From contig NZ_CP075184.1 of NCBI RefSeq assembly GCF_020510705.1, forward strand, positions 2,728,001-2,792,000: a stretch of 64,000 bases of DNA. Reading direction: 5' to 3'. The DNA comes from Acidovorax radicis. GTDB taxonomy: Bacteria > Pseudomonadota > Gammaproteobacteria > Burkholderiales > Burkholderiaceae_C. Shown piece after piece: positions 17,949-27,935 of this stretch. The notes beneath the pieces were generated by a model. That model was not told the origin of the DNA. It worked only from the letters and a program-made list of their open reading frames with translations, and did no database searches. The translations under genes and the position numbers were made by a program. Each line of letters starts with the position of its first letter. Within the stretch, counting starts at the first letter, position 1.

Positions 17949-20825
17949 ATGCACTGCGCCGTGCCGGTGGTCGAGTGGTCCGGGCACAATCATTGCCCAG
18001 TGACACGCCCCGGTGACCCTTCCTCCCATTCCGCAGAACCCATTCCACCGCGCTTGGACCGCCAGACGGTGATCGCCGCCTGGGTGGCCGCCCTGCGCCG
18101 CCAGGCCGATGCCACAGCGCTCAAGGCCCTGCCCCCGCTGACGGACGCCGAGGCTGCGCGCGTGATGGGGCAGATGCGGGGCGACGATACAGATACCGCA
18201 TCAGCCCCCGCCCAGCGCCCGGTCCTGCCGCCCGGCATGGCCCCCGGCCACTTCCAACCGCGCATCACGCTCATAACCCTGGGCCGGGGCGATGGGCTGC
18301 TGGGCCTCAAGCCGCAGGGCAAGATGGGGCCGCGCGGCGACAGCGTGACGCTGGTGCAGATTGACTGGACCTACCGCACCGACAGCGGCGCCACCTGGCA
18401 GACGCCTGCCCCCACCTCCATCCTCAACGCGCGCCCTGCCCCGGTGCAAGACCTGTTCGACACCGGCGGCCCGGTGGTGCGCATGCAGCGCAATCTGGCG
18501 GCTGAATCCGATGCCATGGACCGCATGTGGGACCTGGGCCTGATCCCCGTGGATCCCAGCAAGCTGCAATGGCGCCACCGCGCTGCTGCCGCCACGCTGG
18601 GCCCCGTATGGACGCTGGCGCAGGAGGCGCAGTTTGGTGACTTCTGGGCCGAGCAGATCCCGCAGCTGCGCGCCGAGGGCTGGAGCGTGGTGGTGCACCC
18701 CGGCTTTGCGCACGAAAGCGTGCCCGTACAGCGCTGGAAGCTGCTGATCGCCCCCGACACCGGTGAGGTGCTGGGCAAGGAGGTGGATGGCCCGCTGGCT
18801 TCACGCGAACGCCCCGTGCAAAAGCTCATGCTGCCCGAGCGCGAAGGCGCCTGGCTGCTGAGCCTGGGCATCGAAATCGACGGGCAGACGCTGGACCTGG
18901 CCCCTATGCTGGCCGACCTGCTGCGCCGCGACGCCCGCTGGCTCAACGCGCAGCAAATGGCCGCCATTGATGACATCGCCATCATTTCGCTGCGCGCCCC
19001 GGGCGGCAAACGCATTGACGCACCCGCGGGCCCGCTCAAGGCCATCGTGGGCGCCATGGTGGATCTGCTGACCGACCCGACACGGAATCAGCGCAAGGAC
19101 GGCGACCCGCTGCACCTGGGCGCGTGGGAGGCCCGCCGCATCGAAGCCCTGCGCGCCGGGCTGGTGTTGGCGCACCGCGTGGGCACGGTCAATGGCTGGA
19201 ACAACGACTGGCAGCTGCAGGGCGACGCGGGACTGACCCAGCTCGCCAAGCGCCTGCGCACCATCGGCACCCCGCAGCCGGTGGCTGCACCCCAGGGTCT
19301 GCAGGTGCAACTGCGCCCGTACCAGCTCGAAGGCCTGGCTTGGATGCAATACCTGCGCGCCCAAGGCCTGGGCGGCATATTGGCCGACGACATGGGCCTG
19401 GGCAAAACCGCGCAGGCCCTGGCCCATGTGCTGGCAGAGAAAGAGGCCGGCCGCCTCACCCGCCCCGCCCTGGTGGTGCTGCCCACCTCGCTGCTCTTCA
19501 ATTGGCAGGCCGAGGCCGCGCGCATGGCCCCCGGCCTGCGTGTGCTGGCACTGCACGGCGCGAGCCGGGGCCAGCGCTATCTGCAGATCGCCGACCACGA
19601 CCTGGTGCTGACCACCTACCCGCTGCTCTGGCGCGATGTGGACGCGCTGGCGGCCCAGCCGTTTCACCTGCTGATCCTGGACGAAGCGCAGATGGTGAAA
19701 AACGCCGGCAGCCGCAGTGCCCGCGCCCTGCGCAAGCTGCAGGCGCCGCACCTGCTGTGCCTGACCGGCACGCCGCTGGAAAACCACTTGGGCGAGCTGT
19801 GGGCGCAGTTCGACTTTTTGATGCCCGGGTTTCTGGGCGATGTGCGCAGCTTCAACGCCCGCTGGCGCAAGCCCATCGAGGAAAATGGCGAAACCCTGCG
19901 CGCCCAGTTGCTGGCGCAGCGCGTGCGCCCCTTCATCCTGCGCCGCCGCAAGCAGGACGTGGCCACCGAGCTGCCGCCGCGCACAGAAACCATCTTGCGG
20001 GTGCAACTGCAGGGCAAGCAGCGCGAGCTGTACGAGGCCGTGCGCACCACCGCCGACAAGCAGGTGCGCCGCGCACTGGAGCGCCAGAGCTTTGACGGCG
20101 CGCAGATCACCATCCTCGATGCACTGCTGAAACTGCGCCAGGTCTGCTGCGACCCGCGCTTGGTGAAAGGCACCACGAAAACTGCGCAAACGATGGAGCG
20201 CGCCAAGCTCGAACTGCTGGCCAACCTGTTGCCCGCCCTGGTCGATGAAGGCCGCCGCGTGCTGGTGTTCTCGCAGTTCACCGAAATGCTGGGCTTGGCG
20301 GCCGAGCTGCTCGACACCCTGGCCCTGCCCTACCTCACCCTCACGGGCCAGACGCCGCCGCGCCAGCGCGGAGCCGTAGTGAAACGCTTTCAGGCAAAGG
20401 ACGAGACCAGCGCCCCCATCCTGCTGGTGAGCCTCAAGGCCGGTGGCTTGGGCCTGAACCTCACGGCCGCCGACACCGTGATCCACCTGGACCCCTGGTG
20501 GAACCCCGCCGTGGAAGAACAGGCCACCGCCCGCGCCCACCGCATCGGGCAGGACCAGCCGGTGTTCGTCTACAAGCTGGTGGTGGAAGGCAGCATCGAA
20601 GAGCGCATGCTGGAGCTGCAGGCCCGCAAGGCTGCCTTGGCCCAGGGCGTGCTGGGCCACGACACCGAGGGCGCGGTCAAGTTCAGCGAGGCCGACCTGC
20701 ACGCCCTGCTGGCGCCACTGACCGAGCCAGCCAACAACCCGCTGGGCATACCAGGCGAAGACGCGCTGCGCTGGGGCGGCACCGGCAAACGGCGGCCTCG
20801 GCCGCTGCAGCCGCCTGAAGTTTGA
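17949..20825 (+). CDS. SNF2-family DEAD/DEAH-box helicase
   Basis: 958 residues from ATG 17949; a GTG at 18000 would remove 17 poorly conserved residues, and neither has a strong ribosome site. Helicase motifs in order: I DDMGLGKT (480-487), II DEAQ (578-581), III TGTPLENHLGELW, IV VFSQFTEMLG, V SLKAGGLGLNLTAADTVIHL, VI ATARAHRIGQDQPV. The N-terminal ~450 residues are the bacterial SNF2 extension; no SWIM zinc motif was noticed. It is a double-stranded-DNA translocase, probably RapA-like or involved in repair. The alkylation-repair genes follow on the same strand after a repeat copy. Confidence 0.93.
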   Translation: MHCAVPVVEWSGHNHCPVTRPGDPSSHSAEPIPPRLDRQTVIAAWVAALRRQADATALKALPPLTDAEAARVMGQMRGDDTDTASAPAQRPVLPPGMAPGHFQPRITLITLGRGDGLLGLKPQGKMGPRGDSVTLVQIDWTYRTDSGATWQTPAPTSILNARPAPVQDLFDTGGPVVRMQRNLAAESDAMDRMWDLGLIPVDPSKLQWRHRAAAATLGPVWTLAQEAQFGDFWAEQIPQLRAEGWSVVVHPGFAHESVPVQRWKLLIAPDTGEVLGKEVDGPLASRERPVQKLMLPEREGAWLLSLGIEIDGQTLDLAPMLADLLRRDARWLNAQQMAAIDDIAIISLRAPGGKRIDAPAGPLKAIVGAMVDLLTDPTRNQRKDGDPLHLGAWEARRIEALRAGLVLAHRVGTVNGWNNDWQLQGDAGLTQLAKRLRTIGTPQPVAAPQGLQVQLRPYQLEGLAWMQYLRAQGLGGILADDMGLGKTAQALAHVLAEKEAGRLTRPALVVLPTSLLFNWQAEAARMAPGLRVLALHGASRGQRYLQIADHDLVLTTYPLLWRDVDALAAQPFHLLILDEAQMVKNAGSRSARALRKLQAPHLLCLTGTPLENHLGELWAQFDFLMPGFLGDVRSFNARWRKPIEENGETLRAQLLAQRVRPFILRRRKQDVATELPPRTETILRVQLQGKQRELYEAVRTTADKQVRRALERQSFDGAQITILDALLKLRQVCCDPRLVKGTTKTAQTMERAKLELLANLLPALVDEGRRVLVFSQFTEMLGLAAELLDTLALPYLTLTGQTPPRQRGAVVKRFQAKDETSAPILLVSLKAGGLGLNLTAADTVIHLDPWWNPAVEEQATARAHRIGQDQPVFVYKLVVEGSIEERMLELQARKAALAQGVLGHDTEGAVKFSEADLHALLAPLTEPANNPLGIPGEDALRWGGTGKRRPRPLQPPEV

Positions 20826-20828
20826 GTG

Positions 20829-20876
20829 TTTTTGTGGCCACTAGCGCTTATCTGTCAAGCGCTGGAAGCTATCAAT
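20829..20876. repeat. Comamonadaceae-type palindromic repeat, copy 3 (intergenic)
   Basis: GGCCACTAGCGCTTATCTGT then CAAGCGCTGGAAGCTATCAA, four bases after the helicase stop. The stem AGCGCTT/AAGCGCT is intact. It lies where a terminator would be expected. Confidence 0.85.
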
Positions 20877-21008
20877 ACAGAAGCAATCTGGGTCTGAGAA
20901 CCTTGGCCCACGAAAAGCGCAGAATTCAAAAGCAAGCTTCGGAGTGCGCCCCACGGCCACCGTCCCTAGAGTGCAAGGCATCGCAAACCACCTCGTGAGC
21001 CATGCACC

Positions 21009-22178
21009 ATGATGAATGTGAACGCCCTTCCTCACAGCGCCACCATGCCAACCCGCAACCCCCCCTCTGCCAAGGCCGCGCAGGCCACCGCCACCCAAGC
21101 CGACCCACGCTGGGCCGCAGTGGCGGCGCGCAGTGCGGCGGCGGATGGCAGCTTCTGGTACTCGGTGCAGACCACGGGCGTGTATTGCCGTCCCAGTTGC
21201 GCGGCGCGCACGCCACGGCCAGAGAACGTGCGGTTTCATGCCAGCTGCGACGACGCAGAACGCGCCGGGTTTCGCCCCTGCCAACGCTGCAAGCCACGCC
21301 AGGCCACCCCGCTGTCGCACCACGCGGCGCTGGTCACAGAGGCCTGCCGCATCATCGAAAGCGCCTCGCCCGGTGAAGCCCCCACGCTCGATGCACTGGC
21401 GGCGCGGGTGGGGCTGAGTGCATCGCACCTGCACCGCATCTTCAAGCAGGCCACCGGACTCACCCCCAAGGCCTACGCGGTGGCCCAGCGTGCACAGCGG
21501 CTGCGCAGCGCGCTCGACAGCCAGCAGACGGCCTCGGTGACCGACGCCATCTATGGCGCGGGCTATCAGTCCAGCAGCCGGTTTTATGAACAATCGGCCC
21601 AGGTGCTGGGCATGCGCCCCAGCCACTACCGTGCACGCGGTGCAGCCCAGGACATCCGCTTTGCCATTGGCCAGTGCTCGCTGGGCGCCATTCTGGTGGC
21701 GCAAAGCGACCGGGGCATCTGCGCGATTTTGCTGGGGGATGACCCCGAGGCGCTGCTGCGCGAGCTGCAGGACCGGTTTGCGCAGGCCCACCTGATCGGC
21801 GGCGACGCCGCGTTTGAAGCCTTGGTGGCGCAGGTGGTGGCGTTTGTCGAGGCCCCGGGCCTGGGGCTGAACCTGCCGCTGGATGTGCGTGGCACGGCGT
21901 TCCAGCAGCGGGTGTGGCAGGTGCTGCAAACCATTCCCGCCGGGCAGACGGCCAGCTACGCCGAGGTGGCCCAGCGCATCGGCAGCCCCACGGCTGTGCG
22001 CGCCGTGGCGCAAGCCTGTGCGGCCAACGCGCTGGCGGTGGCCATCCCCTGCCACCGGGTGGTGAAAAGCAATGGCGCGCTGTCGGGCTACCGCTGGGGC
22101 GTAGAGCGCAAGCAGGCGCTATTGACGCGCGAATCCGCTACGGAACCTACCCAGCCGCTGGTGGAGAAGGTGGCATGA
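21009..22178 (+). CDS. ada: Ada: O6-alkylguanine/phosphotriester methyltransferase and AraC-type regulator
   Basis: 389 residues. The N-terminal zinc domain has the four-Cys set: Cys60 and Cys64 (VYCRPSCAAR), then Cys91 and Cys94 (FRPCQRCKP); Cys60 is the expected methylphosphotriester acceptor. An AraC-type HTH follows (residues ~120-210; LSASHLHRIFKQATGLTPKA). The C-terminal methyltransferase has IPCHRVVKSNGALSGYRWG with active-site Cys348. Alkyl transfer from phosphotriesters turns Ada into an activator of its regulon. The stop overlaps the next gene's start by four bases, placing the oxygenase and probably alkB in the same operon. The ATG at 21045 is an alternative start. Confidence 0.96.
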   Translation: MMNVNALPHSATMPTRNPPSAKAAQATATQADPRWAAVAARSAAADGSFWYSVQTTGVYCRPSCAARTPRPENVRFHASCDDAERAGFRPCQRCKPRQATPLSHHAALVTEACRIIESASPGEAPTLDALAARVGLSASHLHRIFKQATGLTPKAYAVAQRAQRLRSALDSQQTASVTDAIYGAGYQSSSRFYEQSAQVLGMRPSHYRARGAAQDIRFAIGQCSLGAILVAQSDRGICAILLGDDPEALLRELQDRFAQAHLIGGDAAFEALVAQVVAFVEAPGLGLNLPLDVRGTAFQQRVWQVLQTIPAGQTASYAEVAQRIGSPTAVRAVAQACAANALAVAIPCHRVVKSNGALSGYRWGVERKQALLTRESATEPTQPLVEKVA

Positions 22179-22930
22179 GCGCTGTGGCGCTTCCCACACC
22201 AGCCACCGCAGCAGATGGGGCTTGGCCCCAGCGCGCGGCCGCCCTCGACTGGCATGCCGCCACTGAGGCCCTGCACCAGCAGGGCAACGCGGTGCTACCC
22301 CACCTGCTGTGCGCCACCGAATGCGCCGCGCTGGCCCGGCTGTACGGCCATGCGGGTGAAACCACCTTTCGCAGCCGTGTGGTGATGCAGCGCCATGGGT
22401 TTGGCCAGGGCGAATACCGGTATTTCAGCTACCCGCTGCCCGATGTGGTGGCCAGTCTGCGCGAGGCGCTGTACCCCCACCTGGCCCCCATCGCCAACCA
22501 ATGGAACACCGCGATGGGCATCGACGTGCGCTACCCCGCGCGGCATGCCGACTTCATGGCCCGCTGCCACGCCGCAGGCCAGGTGCGCCCTACCCCGCTG
22601 CTGCTGCAATACGCCGCAGGCGACTACAACTGCCTGCACCAGGACCTGTATGGCGAGCATGTGTTCCCGCTGCAGGTGGCGGTGCTGCTGTCAGAGCCGG
22701 GGGACGACTTCACGGGCGGCGAATTCGTGCTGACCGAGCAGCGCCCGCGCATGCAGTCGCGGGCCGAGGTAGTGCCGCTGCAGCGCGGCGACGCCGTGGT
22801 GTTTGCCGTGCACCACCGCCCCGTGCAAGGCACGCGCGGGCCATACCGCGTACAGATGCGCCATGGCGTGAGCCGGTTGCGCAGCGGGCAGCGGCACACG
22901 CTGGGCATCATCTTTCATGACGCAGAGTGA
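22175..22930 (+). CDS. 2OG-Fe(II) oxygenase (Oxygenase-NA family), alkylation-damage operon
   Basis: 251 residues, starting at an ATG that overlaps the ada stop (ATGA). The double-stranded beta-helix core is visible: YNCLHQDLYGEHVFPLQVAV with His155 and Asp157 as iron ligands, DFTGGEFVLTEQRPRMQS, then RGDAVVFAVHHRPVQG and a distal His230 in QMRHGVSRL with a following Arg that would hold 2-oxoglutarate. The sequence resembles the Oxygenase-NA family, described as linked to repair of damaged nucleic acid. Coupling to ada and proximity to alkB support a role in oxidative removal of alkyl damage; the substrate is unproven. Confidence 0.85.
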   Translation: MSAVALPTPATAADGAWPQRAAALDWHAATEALHQQGNAVLPHLLCATECAALARLYGHAGETTFRSRVVMQRHGFGQGEYRYFSYPLPDVVASLREALYPHLAPIANQWNTAMGIDVRYPARHADFMARCHAAGQVRPTPLLLQYAAGDYNCLHQDLYGEHVFPLQVAVLLSEPGDDFTGGEFVLTEQRPRMQSRAEVVPLQRGDAVVFAVHHRPVQGTRGPYRVQMRHGVSRLRSGQRHTLGIIFHDAE

Positions 22931-22984
22931 CGACGTTCGCGGTGGCCGACGCATGCCGCACCATCGCCACGCACGACCAATGCC

Positions 22985-23638
22985 ATGACCGCAAGCCTGT
23001 TCGACGACCCGCCCCAGCCCGCCCAGCCGCCCGAGGTGCTGGAGCCCGGCGCCATGGTGCTGCGCAGCTTTGCGCTGGCGCAGGCGGCAGACTTGCTGGC
23101 CGCAGTGCAGCAGATCACATCCCAGGCGTCCTTCAGGCACCTCATCACGCCCGGCGGCCTGCGCATGTCGGTGGCCATGACCAACTGCGGTGCGCTCGGC
23201 TGGGTCAGTGACCGCAGTGGCTACCGCTATGACCCCATCGACCCAGAGAGCGGCCAGGCCTGGCCTGCCATGCCGCCGCTGTTTCGCCAGCTGGCGCTCG
23301 ATGCGGCCCACGCAGCGGGCTTCCCCGGCTTTGCGCCCGATGCGTGCCTCATCAACCGCTATGCCCCCGGCACGCGGCTGTCGTTGCACCAGGACCGCGA
23401 CGAAGGCAACTACGCCCACCCTATCGTGTCGGTGTCGCTGGGCATTCCGGCACTGTTCCTGTGGGGCGGCGCACAGCGGGCTGATAAAACCCGGCGCATT
23501 GCGTTGTTGCATGGCGATGTGGTGGTCTGGGGTGGCCCGGCGAGGCTGCGTTTTCATGGGGTGCTGCCGCTGCCCGAGGCCAGTCACGCCCTGACGGGCG
23601 CCCACCGTATCAACATCACCTTTCGCAAGGCGCGGTGA
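22985..23638 (+). CDS. alkB: AlkB-type 2OG-Fe(II) DNA dealkylase
   Basis: 217 residues, the usual AlkB length. Iron ligands His135 and Asp137 (SLHQDRDE) and His191 (RFHGVLPL), the 2-oxoglutarate signature RINITFR (208-214), NRYAPGTRLSLHQD and a Thr/Trp substrate loop (TNCGALGWVSD) all match E. coli-type AlkB. It removes 1-methyladenine and 3-methylcytosine by oxidative demethylation. It starts 54 bases after the oxygenase gene on the same strand and is probably induced by Ada. Confidence 0.96.
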   Translation: MTASLFDDPPQPAQPPEVLEPGAMVLRSFALAQAADLLAAVQQITSQASFRHLITPGGLRMSVAMTNCGALGWVSDRSGYRYDPIDPESGQAWPAMPPLFRQLALDAAHAAGFPGFAPDACLINRYAPGTRLSLHQDRDEGNYAHPIVSVSLGIPALFLWGGAQRADKTRRIALLHGDVVVWGGPARLRFHGVLPLPEASHALTGAHRINITFRKAR

Positions 23639-23677
23639 GTCGGTCGCGCATTGCATGCCTTTTAGACTTTTTAGATC

Positions 23678-23726
23678 TTTTAGGCCGCTACCGCTTGCTA
23701 CACAAGCGCTAAAAGCTATCAAAAAA
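23678..23726. repeat. Comamonadaceae-type palindromic repeat, copy 4 (intergenic)
   Basis: TTTTAGGCCGCTACCGCTTG then CTACACAAGCGCTAAAAGCT and ATCAAAAAA. One half-site is mutated (ACCGCTT). It separates alkB from the EVE gene and may end the ada operon. Confidence 0.85.
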
Positions 23727-23769
23727 GGAGCGTAAAAAGCCGCCTTCCCGTCTTTGCCAGAATGGCGCC

Positions 23770-24276
<507 letters not shown>

Positions 24277-24379
24277 CCGACAGCGAACCGAGGGGCCAGC
24301 GGTGTGATGCAGCGATGCGCGATGCAGTGCGCGGCCCCTGCCACCGCCCACCCATCCGTCCATCCAGCGTTGGCGGCAA

Positions 24380-25360
24380 TTAGGCCGCCTGGCCCACGAT
24401 GCGGTTGCGGCCCTGGTGTTTGGCCTGGTAGAGGCAGCGATCCACCTCTTGCACAAACAGCACGGGGTCGTCTTTTTCGGCCGGGATGATGGTGCCCGCG
24501 CCCACGCTCACCGTCAGCCATTGCCCATCAGGCGACGCAGCGTGGGGAATTTGCGCCTCGAACACGGCTTGCCGACAGCGCTCGGCCACGGCCATGACGG
24601 CCGGCGCGTCGCTGGAGGGCAGCAACAGCACAAACTCTTCGCCCCCGTAACGCGCCAGCAGATCACGCGGGCGGTGTGTGGCGTCGGCCAGCGCACGCGC
24701 CACGCGCTTGAGGCACTCGTCGCCTTCGATGTGGCCGTAGTGGTCGTTGAACAGCTTGAAATGGTCCACATCAAACAGCAGCAGCGACAGGGGCCGCACT
24801 TCGCGCCGCGCGTCCAGCCACTCGGCGTGCAGCACCTCATCAAACTTGCGCCGGTTACTCACGCCAGTCAGGCCATCGCGAAACGACAGGTCTTCCAGCT
24901 CGTGCTGCAACTGCAGCAATCGCTCTTCGGTCTGCTTGCGTTCGGTGATGTCAAACATGAACCCCACCAGGGACTGGACGTTGCCCTCACCATCGCGCAC
25001 CACATGCACCACATCGCGGATCCATACATAGCCTCCACTGGCGGTGAGCGCTCGGTAATCCGCCTCATGGTCCACCCCGGCCTGCGACTGCGAGACGCAG
25101 AAGTTGACCACGTGCTCGCGGTCGTCGGGGTGCATGCGGTCGGCCCAGTCCTGCACCGTCAACCAGCTCGAAGGGGTCCAGCCCAACAAGGCTTCGATCT
25201 GCGGGCCGATGTATTCAAACGTCGCCGTGGCCCAGTCAATCTTCCACGGGATGGCGAGCGTGGACTCGAGCAACGTACGAAAAAGGGTGCTGTCGGGTGT
25301 AGAACCTGGCACAGATGCAGGTACAGACGCGAGTGCTGGTGCTGGTGCTGGCAGGGTCAT
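24380..25360 (-). CDS. PAS-domain diguanylate cyclase
   Basis: 326 residues. A Pro/Ala-rich N-terminus (1-25) leads to a PAS/PAC domain (~28-142; ends GFMFDITERKQTEERL), a short coiled coil, then GGDEF (~155-326). GGEEF is at 239-243, with an RPRD inhibitory site (RxxD, 230-233) five residues ahead; FDVDHFKLFNDHYGH carries the metal Asp. It is expected to make c-di-GMP from two GTP with product inhibition. No membrane segment is seen, so it is cytosolic. It stands alone, convergent with the EVE gene. Confidence 0.93.
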   Translation of the reverse strand: MTLPAPAPALASVPASVPGSTPDSTLFRTLLESTLAIPWKIDWATATFEYIGPQIEALLGWTPSSWLTVQDWADRMHPDDREHVVNFCVSQSQAGVDHEADYRALTASGGYVWIRDVVHVVRDGEGNVQSLVGFMFDITERKQTEERLLQLQHELEDLSFRDGLTGVSNRRKFDEVLHAEWLDARREVRPLSLLLFDVDHFKLFNDHYGHIEGDECLKRVARALADATHRPRDLLARYGGEEFVLLLPSSDAPAVMAVAERCRQAVFEAQIPHAASPDGQWLTVSVGAGTIIPAEKDDPVLFVQEVDRCLYQAKHQGRNRIVGQAA

Positions 25361-25420
25361 GGCGTGGCTTATCGGTGGCCGATGGTGCGTTGAGCATAGC
25401 GCAGTGGGTGCCGGTAAGCA

Positions 25421-26383
25421 TTACGGGGCCACGCCATCTGGCGCACGCACCACCAGCACCTTCAAGGCGCGCTCGGGGTCGGTGTCGGCAAATACCGCAG
25501 GGTTAGCCACGCGCTCCACCAACTCAAGCCCGGGCGCCAGTTCGCGCAACTGCTCTTGCAGGAAAGTGGCGCCCAGCTCGGGTGCGTTCAAGCACAGCAG
25601 CGCAAAGCCGCCCGGCGCCAGCAGGTCGGGCAGGCGACGAATGAGGCGGGCGTAGTCCTTGGTGGCCACGAAGCTGCCCTTTTGGTAGCTGGGCGGGTCC
25701 ATGATGACCAGACCGTAGGGCCCGCTGCGGTTGATCTTGCCCCAACTGCTGAAGATGTCGTGCGCCAGAAAGCTGGCCCCGGTGGTGATGCCGTTGAGCT
25801 GGTGGTTCTGCTGCCCGATCCCCATGGCGCCGTGGCTCATGTCCACATTGGTCACGTGCTTGGCACCTGCCTGCAGGGCCACCACCGAAAAGGCGCAGGT
25901 ATAGGCAAACAGGTTGAGCACCTTCAGGCCATACCGGTCCTGGCTGTGGGCCTGGGCAAAGTCGCGCACCCAGCGGCGGCCCTCGGCCATGTCCAGAAAC
26001 AGGCCGTGGTTCTGGCCGCGCAACACGTGCACGCGGTAGCGCGCGCCGCGCTCGGTCACCACATGCGGGTCGGGCACGGCGCCGGCCATCAGGCGCGTTT
26101 CGCTGCGGCCCTCAATGCGCAAGGCCTCTCCCCGGTGCTGAAACACCCAGTTGAGCGGCTCGCCTGCAGGCGCGATCTGCGCCCACCGCGCCTGCAGCGC
26201 CGCGCCGATGGTGGCGAGGTCTTCTTCTGCAGCGGGCGCAAAACTCGTAAGCACAAAAACGGGGGGATACACATCCAGCGACCACTGCTCGCACCCCGCG
26301 TGCAACCCGCCCCGCCCGTGAAAGATGCGCTGGGCATCGGTAGGCAAAGGCATGGCGGCAATGGCGTCGAGCAGGGCTTGCAT
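25421..26383 (-). CDS. class I SAM-dependent methyltransferase, RlmI/RlmK-like
   Basis: 320 residues from ATG 26383; the frame runs to a TTG at 26431 without family support. The SAM-binding site VLNLFAYTCAFSVVALQAGA, the acidic-loop VDMSHGAM and the catalytic DPPSYQKGSF are the pattern of the RlmI/RlmK group of 23S rRNA cytosine/guanine methyltransferases. The preceding ~110 residues (VFQHRGEALRIEG, GARYRVHVLRGQNHGLFLDM) match the central domain of that family, but an N-terminal PUA domain is missing. Target base unknown; rRNA is the best guess. Confidence 0.85.
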   Translation of the reverse strand: MQALLDAIAAMPLPTDAQRIFHGRGGLHAGCEQWSLDVYPPVFVLTSFAPAAEEDLATIGAALQARWAQIAPAGEPLNWVFQHRGEALRIEGRSETRLMAGAVPDPHVVTERGARYRVHVLRGQNHGLFLDMAEGRRWVRDFAQAHSQDRYGLKVLNLFAYTCAFSVVALQAGAKHVTNVDMSHGAMGIGQQNHQLNGITTGASFLAHDIFSSWGKINRSGPYGLVIMDPPSYQKGSFVATKDYARLIRRLPDLLAPGGFALLCLNAPELGATFLQEQLRELAPGLELVERVANPAVFADTDPERALKVLVVRAPDGVAP

Positions 26384-26462
26384 GAAAGGTGGGATCGGTG
26401 GAAGAAAAATGCCGAAATGTGCATGCGACAAGCAGCGAGCGCCTGTGCATGAACGCCTTGAA

Positions 26463-26495
26463 GCTACTGAATCAATAGCAGACAGCGATTATCGC
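26463..26495. repeat. Comamonadaceae-type repeat, partial copy 5 (intergenic)
   Basis: GCTACTGAATCAATAGCAGA then CAGCGATTATCGCGGG. This is the GCTACTGAATYRATAGC arm of the longer repeat form with the palindromic half decayed. It lies upstream of the methyltransferase gene. Confidence 0.5.
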
Positions 26496-26590
26496 GGGTC
26501 CGGGCTGAAGGAGCCCTGTGTGCGGCCGATGGCAGCACCATGCGCAGCCGAATGCCGAACGCCGAACGAGCCCGCAGCGCTCTGCCCTGC

Positions 26591-27235
26591 TCAGCTGCGT
26601 GCTGCCGCGTACTGCTCCAGCGCCACGTGCTGCAACAGCATCACCGTTTTTCCGTCTTGGATTGTGCCGTCGCGTATGGCGGCCAAGGCGTCGCCCAGGG
26701 GCATTTCGATCACCTCGATGTCTTCGCCTTCATCGGCCATGCCACCCCCGGCACGAATGCGGTCAGCGGGCTCATAGTCGGCCACAAAAAAGTGCAGTTT
26801 TTCGGTGACGGAGCCTGGGCTCATATAGGCCTCGAACACCTTGCGCGGGGCGCGGATGCGGTAGCCAGTTTCTTCCTCGGCCTCGCGGCGGATGCAGGTT
26901 TCGGGGTCATCCCCGTCCAGCAGGCCGGCGCAGGTTTCAATCAGATAACCATCGGCGCACCCATTCAGAAACGCTGGCAGCCGGAACTGGCGTGTGAGCA
27001 CCACCGTCTGGCGGCGTGGGTCAAACAGCAGCAGCGCGGCGCCATTGCCCCGGTCATAGGCCTCGCGGCTTTGGCGTTGCCACTGGCCGTCGCGCCGGCG
27101 CAGGTCGAAGCTGACCTTGCGCAGCACATACCAGTTGTCGGACAGCACCTGCACCTCAACGTTGCGGACATGGTCGACCACGGGCACGGTGATGGCTGGA
27201 GCGGATGTGGGTTGCGGGCTATCAGGTGAAGTCAT
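26591..27235 (-). CDS. Nudix hydrolase, NudK/ADP-sugar pyrophosphatase type
   Basis: 214 residues. The Nudix box (GX5EX7REUXEEXGU) is GLLDGDDPETCIRREAEEET followed by GY, at residues ~113-134. The N-terminal LSDNWYVLRKVSFDLRRRDG and TRQFRLPAFLNG match NudK (GDP-mannose pyrophosphatase), as does EAYMSPGSVTEKLHFFVADY after the box. It should hydrolyse a nucleoside diphosphate sugar. The gene lies 49 bases downstream of the DUF3079 gene on the same strand. Confidence 0.9.
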   Translation of the reverse strand: MTSPDSPQPTSAPAITVPVVDHVRNVEVQVLSDNWYVLRKVSFDLRRRDGQWQRQSREAYDRGNGAALLLFDPRRQTVVLTRQFRLPAFLNGCADGYLIETCAGLLDGDDPETCIRREAEEETGYRIRAPRKVFEAYMSPGSVTEKLHFFVADYEPADRIRAGGGMADEGEDIEVIEMPLGDALAAIRDGTIQDGKTVMLLQHVALEQYAAARS

Positions 27236-27284
27236 GGGGTGCTATCAAAACATGTCTGCAACGCCCTGTCACCCAGCAATGATG

Positions 27285-27545
27285 TCACTCGGGCTTGCGC
27301 AGCGGCGGGGCGAAGTCTGCTGCACCTTGGGCGCCCGCCTCGGTGCCAACCGCCGGGGCCGTGGCTGCCCCGGTGTTTTCAGAAATCCCCCATTCCGCCC
27401 AATCATCCCCAAACAGCTCCGCCGGGTGCGGCGTGCGGTCGGACCCGTTGCCACAGCGCAGATCGTTGGCAGCGCAATACAGGTCGCAGCCCCAACAAAT
27501 CCGCTCAGGATGCTGGGGTGCGTTGGGAAACTTCTTGGTGGCCAC
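27285..27545 (-). CDS. DUF3079 domain protein (cysteine-rich, 86 aa)
   Basis: 86 residues. The N-terminal half is the DUF3079 core: KKFPNAPQHPERICWGCDLY then CAANDLRCGNGSDRTPHPAE with Cys17, Cys20, Cys24 and Cys31, which could hold a metal; LFGDDWAEWG ends the core. The tail is low-complexity. Function is unknown. The next gene downstream on the same strand encodes the Nudix protein. Confidence 0.85.
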   Translation of the reverse strand: MATKKFPNAPQHPERICWGCDLYCAANDLRCGNGSDRTPHPAELFGDDWAEWGISENTGAATAPAVGTEAGAQGAADFAPPLRKPE

Positions 27546-27935
27546 GGCTAACTTTCAGGGGTTTTGCCAATCTGGTGCGTCGCTCACGGGCTATTCGCAA
27601 GCGGTCCAGACACCCACGAAGCGGCGATGAACGGGTTTTGAGGCCATGTTGCTCACTTTTCGCCTGCGGGCGTGAATGATCGGTCTATCCGTTGCACCCG
27701 GCAATGGAAGCAATGATAGGGCGCCGAGGGACGTCGGCCGTGCCGCCGCCAAACGAGACATTGACCCAATCGAGGTCGGCGCCATGATTGCGCTGCATCC
27801 CTGGCACCAGAGACACGTCATTCGGCGGTGCCTGTGCGCCTCGCTTGAATGACAAAGCCCCCACTGGTGGCAAAGACAAGCGCCTCCTGAGGGCGGTAAA
27901 TCAAGGTGTATTGGCCCATCATTCGCCGAAGCCGC
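27546..27935. other. 390-base stretch without a confident gene
   Basis: No reading frame here looks like a known family. On the minus strand a 64-codon frame (27685-27879) starts at a TTG only three bases after an AGGAGG, too close for normal initiation, and ends without similarity to anything I recognise; I leave it uncalled. No strong hairpin or repeat copy is seen. Confidence 0.4.

Noticed and set aside
18801..20702. 633-codon open frame antisense to the SNF2 helicase
   Set aside because: High-GC mirror frame; composition is Gln/His/Gly-rich shadow sequence with no motif.
27685..27879. 64-codon minus-strand frame with AGGAGG just ahead of a TTG
   Set aside because: The ribosome site is only three bases from the start, the start is TTG, and the product resembles nothing known.
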